DNA of 64,000 nucleotides from Chionoecetes opilio (GCA_016584305.1 JACEEZ010000114.1:57501-121500); one strand, 5' to 3'. Shown: positions 25,500 through 37,335, counted from the stretch's first letter. Numbers and translations are program-made. The notes: generated from the sequence alone by a model not told the origin.

Positions 25500-26252
25500 G
25501 TCTGTTTGGCGTCTTTAGGATCTGCGTTCCAGAAGGTGCTAGATAAGGTTTTGGCCGGCATACCTGGCTGTGAACATTATCTCGACGATATAGTGTTCAC
25601 CGGGAGGAACCAAGAGGAGCACGACAGACGACTGAGCCTAGTGCTCGAGAAATTACGAAAAGCCAACGTCACCATTAACACAAGTAAATCCGTGTTTTCA
25701 CAGCCTCACGTGGACTTCTGCGGTTACCGCCTCTCCAAGGACGAGATATCGCCACTCCAGAGCCACACAGATGCAATCCTGAAGGCTCCAGCTCCTGCTG
25801 ATATCAAGGAGCTCAAGAGCTTCCGGGGGTTATGTGGATGGTTTTTCCATTTCATTCCCGAATACGCTGCAACGGTGAGCCCGATGTCAACTCTACTAAA
25901 GAAGGATGTACCTTATGTGTGGTCAACTGACGCGGAAAAAGCATTCCAAATAGTTAAACTTCAAATAGCAAACTGTAAGGCATTGCAATCATTTGATCCT
26001 TCGCTTCCAACGGAGGTAACGTCAGACGCGAGCGACAAGGGCATTGGTGCTGTGTTGTCACAGAAGGATAGCTGCGGGGCGGAGAGTGTGGTGGCATTCT
26101 GGAGCCGGCAGTTTACCCCAGCGGAACGCAAGTACTCTGTGTATGAAAGGGAGGCGCTGGCTGCTGTCAGCACAGTGGAGCGATGGCGGCTCTACCTGTG
26201 GGGCCGATACTTCACGCTCTGGACTGACCATTCGGCACTTCAGACAATGTAG
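25500..26252 (+). pseudogene. Gypsy-type RT (C-terminal half) and RNase H
   Basis: Open frame with SAFQKVLDKVLAGIPGC, the catalytic YLDDIVFTG, FCGYRLSKDEISP and LKSFRGLCGWFFHFIP (RT thumb). The RNase H part has VTSDASDKGIGAVLSQ, FWSRQFTPAERKYS, YEREALAAV and LWTDHSALQTM before a TAG at 26250. The fingers and first palm motif are absent. The preceding residues (25407-25500) do not resemble RT. Confidence 0.85.
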
Positions 26253-26285
26253 TCGTCAAAGTACTCCGGCCGAGCTGGAGCGAGG

Positions 26286-27932
26286 GTGGCACGATGGCAG
26301 GCCAAGTTAATGCCTTACTCCTTTACAGTAGAGTACGTGCCAGGGAAGCATATTCCTGGTGCTGATGCACTATCTCGCCTTCCTTCCCCTGCAGAGCAGA
26401 GTGAAGAGCTGGACGAAGACGAAGTAATCGCAGTAGTGGAGACAGATGAGGGTGCAGTCACCGAGGGAGAGCTACGCGACGCGTCAGCAAGTGATACAAC
26501 CATAATGAAGCTAAGGGAGAACTTACTGAACGGATTCCCGAGATCACCAAGCCAGTGTACTGCAGAGGTGCGGCCATTTTACCAGTTTCAGCATGAACTT
26601 AGCGACATGGACGGAATAGTTGTACGAAGGTCACAAGTCATAGTACCGACGTCACTACGCGTTCGGTACCTCGAGCTGGCTCATGGGGCTCATGATGGCG
26701 TGGTACGCACCAAACAACTCCTACGGAGCATAGCGTGGTGGCCTCGCATGGATAAAGCCGTAGAGGACATGGTGCGGGAATGCAACTGGTGCCAGACGAG
26801 CGACAGAGTGTTGTCACAACGTACTCGCCTCGCCCCGCTCCAACCAGTTCCTCTACCCAGCCGGCCGTGGTACAAGTTAGGTGTTGACGTTGTTGGGCCG
26901 ATTGACGGGGCACCGGCCTCCAGCCGATACGCAATCACTCGTGGATTACAGGTCAAAGTGGGCAGAGGTCGGGCTGGCTGCAAGTGTTACAACGGGAAAC
27001 CTGATAAAGTTTTTTGACACTGGGCAAGAGAAGGATTTCCGCAGGAGCTGGTGAGCGATAATGGCCCCCAGTTCATTAGCCAAGAGCTGGAAGACTATTT
27101 ACAACATCGTGGCATCAAACACGTCTTTTCAAGTATTTACTGACCTCGTGGTAATGGTGCGGTCGAGAGATTTAACCGTACATTCAAGAGCTGGATCTCC
27201 GGGATGCCAAGCACGATGAAATTCCAAGAGGAGGTACGCCGTCGGCTGAGCCTCTACAGAGCAACTCCTCACTGTACCACAGGCAAGTCACCTTCAGAGA
27301 TGCTCCATGGCCGCGTGATGAGATTTGGACTTCCTGTGGTTGAAAAAGGTGCCCTGGAAGACCCAGACGTCGAAAGGAGGGTGCGTAATCAGCAGCAAAG
27401 GAACAAACGCGCTTACGACGGACGTTATGGAATAAGAACACCCGACTTCAGACGAGGAGAATACGTGCACGTCCGGAACCAGAGGATGGGAACGAAAATG
27501 GTTCCCTGGTACTCCCAACCAGTGAGGATTGAGCGGCAACTCGGACCGGCTACATTTCTCCTCAGTGATGGCTCCAGGAGAAACGCCGCCCACTTGGCCC
27601 GTGCGACTAAACCACTACCGCTGGCAGGCAGTGACGAAGTGAATGAGGTCTTACCTCCTTCCAAAGATGAAATGGCTACAAGTAACAGTGGAGGAGGTGC
27701 GTATGGAGGACAATGTGTGGACGCGAGCGATGTCGAGGACGACGGCGTAAACACCGACACCGCAGACACTGTAAGGCAACGTATGGGCACGGGTGACGTC
27801 GAGGGCGATGGCGAAAACAACACCGCAGACACTGGAAGTAGAAGCAACAGAGAGCTGCCGCCATCTAGCAGGGGACGCATACGCTGGCGGAAGTGGAATC
27901 GTTCCACCAAAACGTTTACCTGCGGAGTGTAG
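26286..27932 (+). pseudogene. Gypsy-type integrase
   Basis: 26286-27017 continues with YVPGKHIPGADALSRLP, then the zinc motif (ELAHGAHDGVVRTKQLL ... MVRECNWCQ) and the first catalytic Asp in LGVDVVGPI. A frameshift near 27000 and a stop near 27142 interrupt the core. LVSDNGPQFIS (second Asp) and NGAVERFNRTFKSW (Glu) follow. 27204-27932 is the C-terminal domain, ending in SSRGRIRW, typical of gypsy tails. Confidence 0.85.
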
Positions 27933-28186
27933 AACAAGCGTAGTTGTCTCAGGGTAGTGTCGTATTCGTCTTCACCTTCTTCCTTAGTTACTGTTGGCTG
28001 GCTACGATATGCCTCGGCACCCACGCAGTGTAGCAATAGTGCCTTCCTCATGGCTGCCGAATAGGCAGGTGCTCCAACTGTAGTGAGGAACGTAGTGAAC
28101 CTTGTCTCCCAGTCACTCCAAGTCGTACTCGGGCGGTCACCAGGTTCCTGCAGAGGCTCCACCCTTCCTGGTGGAGGCGGAACCAT
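27900..28186 (-). pseudogene. Gag fragment of the inverted-pol element
   Basis: Minus-strand frame beginning MVPPPPGRVEPLQEPGD with WSDWETRFTTFLTTVG, KALLLHCVGAEA and FYTPQVNVLVERFHFRQR, the pattern of arthropod gypsy Gag capsids. The similarity stops at about 27900. Beyond that the frame is only the antisense of the integrase tail. The ATG lies 38 bases after the LTR in element orientation. Confidence 0.75.
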
Positions 28187-28224
28187 TCCCGCGTTTGTCC
28201 ATGCTGATCCTACTCTGCGCCAAA

Positions 28225-28360
28225 TGTAGTGTCGGGTAAAGAAACAAGGAGCGTTTGCGAAGGCTGCCAGGTAGTAACTGGCACTTTATTAATTTTCTCT
28301 ATACCGAGTCACGTCGCGTGAACCTGAACCCTCGTTCAAGCGATACATCGGAACACTACA
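28225..28360 (-). repeat. LTR (5' side in element orientation) of the inverted-pol element
   Basis: 136 bp, 1 mismatch to the other LTR. On the minus strand it is followed by TTTGGCGCAGAGTAGG, a plausible primer-binding site. Confidence 0.85.
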
Positions 28361-28679
28361 CTCAGCAGGAGTATATGGCGTTGTCGGTACCTGTGCAGGT
28401 GGACAAAGACCCGGATCTTCAAGTCACTTGTTATCCCTGTCCTACTCTGGTTTTGAGACATGGACACTAAATAGCAACTTGAAGAGGCGAATCGATGCCT
28501 TTGGTAATAAGTGTCTTTGCAGAATCATGGGGTATCGCTGGGATGATTGCATGTCAAATCAGCGATTGCACCGTGAGACTGAATCGAGGCCTATTACCTG
28601 CATAGTCTGTCAGCGCCAACTTCGGCTATATGGGCATGTGGCATGCTACCCTGAAACGGATCCTTCCCATCGGGTTGTA
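28361..28679 (+). pseudogene. LINE B RT C-terminal part
   Basis: Encodes SFETWTLN-like, NKCLCRIMGYRWDDCMSNQ, RLHRETESRPITCIV and RQLRLYGHVACYPETDPSHR, the C terminus of family B. It is cut by the T1 MITE at CGGGTTGTA and continues at 31159. Confidence 0.8.
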
Positions 28680-29279
28680 CAGGGAGGTCCCGTTATACGA
28701 GCATTCGGTATACGAGAATCCGATGATACGAGATGTGTAAATTAGGGTCTATTTTCAATATACGAGATCGAAAATCCAATGCTACGACATTCAAACTGGG
28801 GTGAGTAAAATTACCAAGTTATTTACTAAAGTAAATTACAAGTTATTTACTAAAATTATAAAGTCATTTACTGACTATGATTTTACCAAAGGTTGTATGA
28901 TAATATAATCAATCTGAAAATATGATAATTCTGGTGGCTCGGTACGACAATGTGGCCTACAAAAATTCATATCCCAGGACGATGTACAATGATTTAGATG
29001 CACAGAGACGAGTTTGTGGGCAGTGGAAGAAGTCTGCGCACCCCTCCCTTGTCCCTTACCTACCCTACCCTTTCGAGTCTATTGTATCACGCGGCAGCAC
29101 CGAGGATCTTTCCTCTTCCCCAAAGCCCCCTTCACGCATTCCATAATGGAACCACGAACGCGCCAACAATGCAATGCGCAGCGCCGTCATGGTCCTGGTT
29201 ATGGGTCCATCGTGACTGACGTGCTCGGCAGAGGCCACGAAAAGTTAGTGCGTGCACTAAAAAATCGGGAAGCTCCCCA

Positions 29280-30680
29280 ATTTTTTTACCCAACGCAGCG
29301 CTATCGTAAGTCAATCGTGTCGCTATCGTTATCTATGTAGCAGCTTCGTGACACTATCGTGATCGTCGTATTTCTATCGTGACGATAAGAAATCGTTACG
29401 CGCGCCTTCTTTCCTACCTTCCCCCTTTTTTTTTGCACCGCCTTCCCCTCCCTTTCTCTTTCACCTCCACCCACCCCCTACTCCCTACCCCTTACTCCCA
29501 TGACCACGTGGTGATGCCACCCACCACCTACTCCCTACCCCCTACTCCCATGACCACGTGGTGATGCCACCCACCCCCTACTCCCTACCCCTACTCCCAT
29601 GACCACGTGGTGATGCCACCCACCCACTACTCCCTACCCCTACTCCCATGACCACGTGGTGATGCCACCCGCCCCTACTATCCCTACCCCCTACTACCCA
29701 TGACCACGTGGTGATGCCACCCACCCACTACTCCCTACCCCCTACTCCCATGACCACGTGGTGATGCCACCCACCCCCTACTCCCTACCCCCTACTCCCA
29801 TGACCACGTGGTGATGCCACCCACCCCCTACTCCCTACCCCCTACTCCCATGACCACGTGGTGATGCCACCCACCCACTACTCCCTACCCCCTACTCCCA
29901 TGACCACGTGGTGATGCCACCCACCCACTACTCCCTACCCCCTACTCCCATGACCACGTGGTGATGCCACCCACCCACTACTCCCTACCCCTTACTCCCA
30001 TGACCACGTGGTGATGCCACCCACCCACTACTCCCTACCCCTTACTCCCATGACCACGTGGTGATGCCACCCACCCACTACTCCCTACCCCTTACTCCCA
30101 TGACCACGTGGTGATGCCACCCACCCACTACTCCCTACCCCCTACTCCCATGACCACGTGGTGATGGGGGATGGGGTAGGGAGTAGGGGGTGTGTGGTGG
30201 ATCCACCCTCAATTTAACCACTCACACTCCCAACCACGCCTTCTCCATCCCCCCCCCATTTCCCCACCAACACCCCCTTCTTTATTACAACCCCCCTCCC
30301 CCGTTTCCCCCCTTCTCCGTTACCAACACAACCCTGTTTCTCCCACCTTCATCTCTATAGTCCCTCTTCCTTCTCCATCACCATGGCAACACACACCCAC
30401 GTGTGAGGCATGTTGCATGAGGCATGGCTCTTGACGCTATCGTGATACGTTCATGGCACTGTCGTTGTTATCGTAACTATCGTGACGAAAAAATGACCGT
30501 TGATTTTCCATTCGTGACGTAGTTTTACAGCTGTCATGACTCCATCGTGACCATCTTACGACCGTCATGACACATACGTACAGGCAGCGTTACATTTTTG
30601 TGAGGCTATCGTGGACAAATTTCACGATAGCGTCAATAATCAAATTGGTGGCGCTATCGTGGCTCGATTATGGAATGTGT
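29280..30680. repeat. CTATCGTGA-motif flanks around a minisatellite
   Basis: At 29285-29400 and again at 30430-30660 the motif CTATCGT(G/A) recurs many times (for example near 29291, 29353, 29373, 30436, 30478, 30606, 30654), with CACGATAGCG inverted near 30628. The motif brackets the 50-bp array. No gene is visible. Confidence 0.6.
29460..30172. repeat. 50-bp minisatellite, 14 copies with CACGTG cores
   Basis: The unit contains CTACTCCCTACCCC and CCCATGACCACGTGGTGATG. ACCACGTGGT is a 10-bp palindrome present in all 14 units. At the right end GGGGTAGGGAGTAGGGGG is the inverted form of the unit, so the array ends in a hairpin. Confidence 0.9.
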
Positions 30681-31158
30681 GAAGGGAGCTCATGTGATCA
30701 AGGGGAGGAGGAAGAACTCTAACCCAGTCATCCCTGCAAACGCAGTCACCCCTGTTTTCTCTCGAGCCTTGGAGAGAGAAACGGACTCAGCTGGCTACTT
30801 GCCAGCTTCCTGTCTCCCCACACAACATTACCACTTAATTGTGAGTGTTATGCATGTTTTATGTTTAATTAATGTGCAGTTATGTTACTTTGTGTGCTAT
30901 TTTCTCTTTCAGAATGCTTTTTCTACAGAATAGGTAGTACAGTGTGGGTAATATAGACGCTGTGTGTTTGTTGTGTTTGCTATAGTTTATTTTAGCTTGA
31001 AAAACATGTCTTTTTTTTTTTTCTTTTTTTTTTATTATTGATGGGGTCCTGGAACCAAAGTTATATTTTACCATTAGTTATGTGTTTCGTTATACGAGAT
31101 TTTGCTTTACGAGTATGCCAGATGGAACCTAACTGCTCGTATCTTCGGGACCTCCCTG

Positions 31159-31368
31159 TATCTGTAAGAGACAATCCGGCGTGGAGGAGGCCAAGGGGGT
31201 GCTCACAAGGCTCGTGGCTGGGGCAAGTTGATGTTTCATGTCGAGAGTTGCTTGGTATGGGAAGGGAGCCTGCATGGGGACTCACGAGTGGTGACCACCG
31301 GGAGTGGCGTCGTAGGTTGGGCGAGGCGACGCGCCCCCCGGCGTATGCCCCCAATGATTGATTGATTG
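31159..31368 (+). pseudogene. LINE B 3' end
   Basis: Encodes VRDNPAWRRPRG, GSWLGQVDVSCRELLGMG and the terminal PPAYAPND, then TGATTGATTGATTG. The target duplication AATGATACA follows at 31369. Confidence 0.85.
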
Positions 31369-31377
31369 AATGATACA

Positions 31378-31830
31378 AGGTAACATTATTATGATCAAAG
31401 GATTAATTGATTATTAGGGTGAAGGCCATGTAATGACCAAGATTATTGTTGATGAAATCACAATTTTTAATTATTTTTAATTAGAATCACTGTAGATAAA
31501 AAAAATATAGGGAATATGAAATCATGTACGCTAAGAGACATTGATTGCAAAAGAAAAAAAGAAAACCTAATAGGTAATGAAATCGCCACTGATTGACATT
31601 ATGAAGAAGGGTTCCATGTAAAGTAATTGTCCAGACCCATTTTTTTTGCCTAATTATGTTGAATAATTCAAAACACCTAATCCACCAAAAATAATTGATT
31701 TCCAGGCCTTATTTCCGTAAAAACACGGCTTGTAAAAAGCACGCGATTTTTTTTTTTCTTCCCCCCAACAAGGCTACGAATATTATTGATGACGTCATAG
31801 GAGGAACGACAATGTAAACAAAAGTCTTCT
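31378..31830. other. Host intron, no feature
   Basis: AT-rich, no long frame and no recognised repeat. Confidence 0.5.
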
Positions 31831-31835
31831 GCCAT

Positions 31836-32070
31836 TGTATAGTAGTAGTAGTAGTAGTAGTAGTATAGTAGTGGTGGTGTATATAGTGGTGGTAATAGTA
31901 GTAGTGGTGATAGTAGTAGTAGTAATAGTATAGTAGTGGTGGTAGTGGTGGTAATAGTAGTAGTAGTAGTAGTAGTAGTAGTGTAGTAGTAGTAATAGTA
32001 GTATAGTAGTTGCTTAGTAGTAGTAGTAGTAGTAGTATAGTAGTGGTGGTAGTGGTGGTAATAGTGGTAA

Positions 32071-32111
<41 letters not shown>

Positions 32112-32150
32112 TAGTAGTAGTAATAGTAGTAGTAGTAATAGTAAGTAGTA
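31836..32150. repeat. (TAG)n trinucleotide microsatellite
   Basis: Interrupted TAG/TGG repeats for more than 300 bp. Tyr- and Thr-repeat frames on the minus strand are artefacts. Confidence 0.95.
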
Positions 32151-32221
32151 GAAGCCACCCAGCCACACCACTGCCTAGCCACATAGCGTAGTATTGACGG
32201 TATTATTACGTATTATAGGAC

Positions 32222-33361
<1,140 letters not shown>

Positions 33362-33784
33362 GTTATCAGCGCGGGAAGAGGAGGCTTCCTCCTGTGACGA
33401 TACTGAGCCGTGCTGCGTCGTCTGCAAGCCTTGAGCAGCGTTTTGAGAGCTCGGGAAATTTACAGATTTTGATTGCGGATTATTTAAAAACGGCTGACGA
33501 TGCAAAAAGTGACAACATATTGTTGATATACTCGCTAATGGCTATAATTTGATTGCATTAAATCAGGAATGATGAAATGGTCTGGACGATTACTTTAAGA
33601 GATACACTTGAATCTCTGAGAGGAAATTAAGAGGAAAAGACTTTGCATTGTAATATGAGAGAAGGAAAATGTATTTGCCCTTGATCAGGGGTCCACTTTT
33701 GTTTATGTTTTTGTAGGTTGGGTGAAAAATAGTTTGATAACATTTGCTTTTGCATATCATTGATTTTCATTTCTACATTCACAG
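33362..33784 (+). other. Intron end before the Cys-box exon
   Basis: No convincing exon. A frame at 33368-33540 is open but has no supported splice sites. The stretch ends TTTCTACATTCACAG, the acceptor of the next exon. Confidence 0.5.
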
Positions 33785-33979
33785 ATTTCCTAACTATGGT
33801 AACACATGTTACCTGAACTCGGTGATTCAAGCTCTATTTGGATTGTCACCCTTCTTGGGAGACTTGCAGCTGGTGTCTACTCGGCACAACTTGCCCTCCA
33901 CCTCCCTGTCGGCCGGTCTTAATCAAGCAATTGGTGCTCGCACGAAGGGCCAAGTGGCATTAGTCGAACAGTCCTTGAA
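33785..33979 (+). CDS. USP37-like ubiquitin protease, catalytic Cys-box exon
   Basis: Acceptor CACAG|A, donor AA|GTAAGC. One base completes the Gly begun in the previous exon. The exon encodes FPNYGNTCYLNSVIQALFG, with the active-site Cys in GNTCYLN and the following helix. The rest is LSAGLNQAIGARTKGQVALVEQSLK. The USP Cys box forms the thioester with ubiquitin. The order and spacing to QDANEF in the next exon match USP37/26/29-type cores. The 377-bp intron downstream is short and free of transposons. Confidence 0.9.
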
Positions 33980-34356
33980 GTAAGCTTGCCTCCTCTTCTT
34001 CTTTCAAGTGACTATTTCCCAAATTGATATGGCTTGTAAAAAATAAGCACAATACAGTAACTAAATTGCAAAATAAATTTGGTGGCCCAATATTTAAAAA
34101 AACTAAACTTCTCAATGCAATGAAAGTCCTTTAATCTGAATAGTTGAAGACCTGCACCTGCTCAGTTAAGTAGACTATTATGGACTTTTATTGCATCCCA
34201 AAGCACCTGTACATTCATATTGAGTTAGCATAGGAATATGTTGACCCACTAGATAGAAGGGTCAATATCTTAACTTGTGAACAGGCTAACTTAAATTCCA
34301 CCTCAAACCCATTTGAGTTCTTGAGAAACTTGACTAATTTTCCCGTCTCTTGACAG
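33980..34356 (+). other. Short USP intron
   Basis: GTAAGC to TCTCTTGACAG, 377 bp. No repeat or ORF is visible. Confidence 0.8.
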
Positions 34357-34858
34357 GACAGTGAAGAAGAATCTTGTGCGTGTTGATGGATCCTTCTCTG
34401 GCAATGAAATGCAAGATGCTAATGAGTTCTTGACTCTTATCCTGGATACGATGAAAGATGAAATTGACCACTGCTACATGACAACTCCAAGTCCTTATCG
34501 TTCTCTCACTTTTAGGGATGAAGATGATGAAATGTTTCCTAATTGCACAAGGTTCCAAAAAGTGAATACAGTGGGGAACATTTTTGAAGATGAAATCAGC
34601 ACTGCCACCAAAGATACGAGTCCTACAATTATTAGGGAAGATTCTGATGAACAGATAACACAAAGTTTCGAGAGAGAAGAGTCGTCCTATTTCTGTGAAG
34701 GTGTCATCAGAGGCTGAAAGTGAGCATGAACATCTCGTCTATCTACACTCGTGTCCTGCACAGTCCTTAACTCCAAACACAAGCTATGATGAAGAGTCCA
34801 GGAACCCAATTAAGGATAACTTTGAGTTCCAGGTTTTTGACTCATACAGATGCCTTAG
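34357..34858 (+). CDS. USP37-like ubiquitin protease, QDANEF exon
   Basis: Acceptor TTGACAG|GA. The 2 bases from the previous exon plus G give Lys, then TVKKNLVRVDGSFSGNEMQ and DANEFLTLILDTMKDEID, the second USP box. An acidic, Ser/Thr-rich stretch follows to SFER. At the run GAGAGAGA (34670-34677) the frame slips. With two bases more (one GA unit), the frame runs on through SEAESEHEHLVYLHS and NPIKDNFEFQVFDSYRCLR to the donor AG|GTCAGT. As written, a TGA ends the frame near 34715. EFQVFDSYRCLRC begins the zinc-binding fingers. The GA slip is probably a sequence or assembly error, but a real allele cannot be excluded. Confidence 0.85.
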
Positions 34859-35026
34859 GTCAGTATCTTGACTTTGGTTTATCAATGGACCCTACCCATA
34901 ACTACGTCACGGTTTGTTTACATCGGTGCATTGTGGGGATAAGTCGGGGTCGCCGCGGGTGGACCTACGAAGGGAAAACTACGGCGATGGAATAATTTAG
35001 AGTTATTTTGCGCGAAATTGATATTC

Positions 35027-35030
<4 letters not shown>

Positions 35031-35065
<35 letters not shown>

Positions 35066-35455
35066 GGAGCCTATAGCGCCTGTAGGCTTATAGAGGTCCT
35101 GATGATGTTGGTTGAACTCGCCCGTTGGTGGCGCAGGCTGGATTCTTATAGTGACACCTGTGGTCTTAGGTGAAGATCCCGTTTTCTCGGACGTTATCTT
35201 CAATTTAGGCTCACGCTGTCCCTGGAGTTTCTTCGTCGCACATCCAGACGAAGAACAGGTTATAACAGCATGCGGGTTTCTTCAGTCACTCGACGATGGA
35301 TCTGACAGTTGCTCCTTGGTGGGACGTGAACTTAGGACCTTCTGCTCCCCTACCAGGTCTTGAAAGAGTTGCCCCCGGCAGGGTTCGATCTCGGGACATT
35401 GAGCTCAGCACTCCAAGACGCTAACCGCTCGACCACCGCCTCCCCAACTATAGCT
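35031..35455 (-). mobile_element. tRNA-derived SINE, minus strand
   Basis: The T-run at 35031-35060 is the poly-A tail. At the other end, on the minus strand, are TGGTCGAGCGGTTAGCGTC (A box, 35436-35418) and GATCGAACCCTGCC (B box, near 35389-35376), spaced as in a tRNA gene. It interrupts the foldback arm at ATATTCCAGG|TGCTATAT. The box sequences resemble Ser/Leu-type tRNAs. Confidence 0.75.
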
Positions 35456-36037
35456 CCCCCAGGTGCTATATTACTGTGCTCTGTTCTCGCTGACAACACT
35501 ATAGAGAAGACCTGAGGTAATGGCTGATGTGCAGAGGCTTCTAAACCAAGAAAACAGAGTCAAAACAGAGCCTCGTCAAAAGGTAAGCAACTGGTAGGTA
35601 CGTAATGTGTCCCTACCACTTGCCTACTTCTTAATGAGACTGCTGTGACTGTTTTCCTGGTTTAGAAGCCTCTGCACATCAACCATCACCTCAGGTCTTC
35701 TCTATGTTGTCAGCGAGAAAAACACGGAAATATAGCACCTGGAATATCAATTTCGCCCAAAATAACTCGAAATTTTTTCATCGTCGTAGTCTTCTCTTTG
35801 TAGGTTGTACATATTCATGGTTATGATAGTATTAAAATACCTAATTAATTGAGTTCCTTTTGTTGTCTTTCCTCATAATAAGTAGTGGTACATTATGGTT
35901 TAAGTGTTACTTGACGAGCCAATGCATACTCAGTGTCTATACCAACATCACCAACCTTTGCTTTGATTTATCTTATTACTCCATCCATAAACAAGTTGCA
36001 TAACCACGGTGACATTACCCATCCTTGCCTCATGGTA

Positions 36038-36722
36038 CAGTCACTCCACATAATTCGTGAACACTTGGGGCGAGGCAAGCCCATCAATTTCTCAAATCTT
36101 TTCCTTGTCTACAAATACTAGCTCAGTCTCCTCTTCCCACACCTGTTTCACACCTTCCGGCTTCATAGTCCCCTGAGTCAGTAGTAATTATAGTTTTAAG
36201 TCTCGCAATTACACTAATGACAGTTTAACAGCTCCCTCCCTGTGTGTGTGTGTGTGTGAAATATTGGTTTTTATCGAGGAGGGAGAGACAAATTTGTATG
36301 GAAGGAAGGAAGGAAGGAAGGAAGGAAGGAAGAGAGGGAAGGAAGGAAGGGAGAGAGGGATGGAAGGAAAGGAAGGAAGGAAGAGAGGGAGGGATGGAAG
36401 GAAGGAAGGAAGGAAGGAAGGAAGGAAGAGAGGGAGGGATGGAAGGAAGGAAGGAAGGAAGAGAGGGAGGGATGGAAGGAAGGAAGGAAGGAAGGAAGGA
36501 AGGAAGGAAGAGAGGGAGGGATGGAAGGAAGGAAGGGAGGGAGGGATGGAAGGAAGAGGAAGGAAGGAAGAGAGGGAGGGATGGAAGGAAGGAAGGAAGG
36601 AAGAGAGGGAGGGATGGAAGGAAGGAAGGAATGGATGGAAGAAGAGGAAGGAAGAAAGGAAGAAGAAAAAGAAGAAGGAAGGAAGGAGGAGAGGGATGGA
36701 AGGAGAAGGAAGGAAGGAATGG

Positions 36723-36795
<73 letters not shown>

Positions 36796-36995
36796 GAGGG
36801 AGGGAGAGATGACCCCCCGTGGGATTAACAACATCCCAGGGGAAGGAGGAGGAATGCATGGTCCAGGCTTTGATTGGGAAGGACGGGGGTGGGGGAGTCA
36901 AGAGAATATGAACGATAATTTATTGGAAAATACGAAAAGGAAATGGAAGGAGAGGATCCGAGGCCTGTGTGTTCGCGAATTTTGTGGAGTGACTG
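36038..36995. mobile_element. TA-flanked TIR element with GGAA core, 958 bp
   Basis: CAGTCACTCCACATAATTCG at the left and, inverted, CAGTCACTCCACAAAATTCG at the right, each next to TA. Removing it restores CATGGTACCTGGTA, the sequence of the opposite foldback arm near 40490. The centre is (GGAA)n and (GA)n. Confidence 0.85.
36241..36791. repeat. (TG)n, (GGAA)n with GGGAGGGATGGAA interruptions, (GA)n
   Basis: TG repeat at 36241-36259, GGAA repeat at about 36300-36720, GA repeat at 36725-36791. Gly/Arg/Glu or Ser/Leu/Pro repeat frames are artefacts. Confidence 0.95.
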
Positions 36996-37335
36996 TACCT
37001 GGTACTCTCGTCTACCGAAATTATCGTCCCTACACGAATCGGGAAAACTCGCCGACGGTAATGGTTAGATTAGGTTACCTAAGCTGTGGTAACGGTGGTA
37101 TAGTTCCAGGGCTGTGATTATCTAGATTGGCAATGTTGTTACCAAGTTGGCTTATATTTAGCTTCATTGAATCATCATGTACTCCACAGTGATGAGGCAA
37201 ACTGTATGGTAAAATCATAATTGGAAGAGTACAAAAAATCACAAATGGCAAGGTTAGTGAGGAGCAAGGCAGATTTAGAACTGGGAAAGGTTGCGTAGAT
37301 CAGATCTTAAGGCGTTTTCTGCGGGGATCCTGATT

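Larger units (their letters stand above)
25126..28360 (-). mobile_element. Gypsy-like LTR retrotransposon with pol inverted relative to gag
   Basis: 136-bp LTRs, flanked by CTCAC and CTCAG, interrupt LINE B at GACTCGCTCAGCGGGAG. The primer-site-like TTTGGCGCAGAGTAGGATC, the purine tract and gag (28186 to about 27900) all point minus. The pol block (about 25500-27900) points plus. Protease and the N-terminal half of RT are missing. Confidence 0.8.
28680..31158 (+). mobile_element. T1 MITE containing a 1.7 kb insert with minisatellite
   Basis: CAGGGAGGTCCCGTTATACG at the left and CTTCGGGACCTCCCTG at the right with TA duplication. It sits in LINE B between GGGTTG and TCTGTAAGAG. Family sequence covers 28680-29100 and 30840-31158. 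In between lie CTATCGTGA-rich flanks and a 50-bp minisatellite. Near 28897 the copy reads GATAATATAATCAATC instead of GATAATCAATC. Confidence 0.8.
20579..31368 (+). mobile_element. LINE family B, 5'-truncated, interrupted four times
   Basis: LINE pieces at 20579-20718, 21258-21513, 23189-25125, 28361-28679 and 31159-31368 align in order with the uninterrupted copy at 49096-52279. The 3' end is a short TGATTGATTG tail. AATGATACA duplicates the target on both sides. Insertions are a palindromic MITE, a CCGTATTTT element, an inverted-pol LTR element and a T1 MITE. Confidence 0.85.

Noticed and set aside
27425..27900. Continuation of the minus-strand Gag frame
   Set aside because: Beyond about 27900 it is the antisense of the integrase tail.
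29460..30172. Possible CRISPR array
   Set aside because: Units are contiguous near-identical repeats without unique spacers, in a eukaryotic MITE.
31677..32182. Long Tyr/Thr/Leu-repeat ORFs
   Set aside because: They are translations of the (TAG)n microsatellite in several frames.
33368..33540. Possible extra USP exon just before the Cys-box exon
   Set aside because: No supported splice sites, and the exon at 20023-20404 already joins in phase to 33785.
35376..35436. A tRNA gene suggested by A and B boxes
   Set aside because: No cloverleaf can be completed and a poly-A tail follows; it fits a tRNA-derived SINE.
36209..36901. ORFs up to 230 codons on both strands
   Set aside because: GGAA and GA repeats translated in several frames; no domain.
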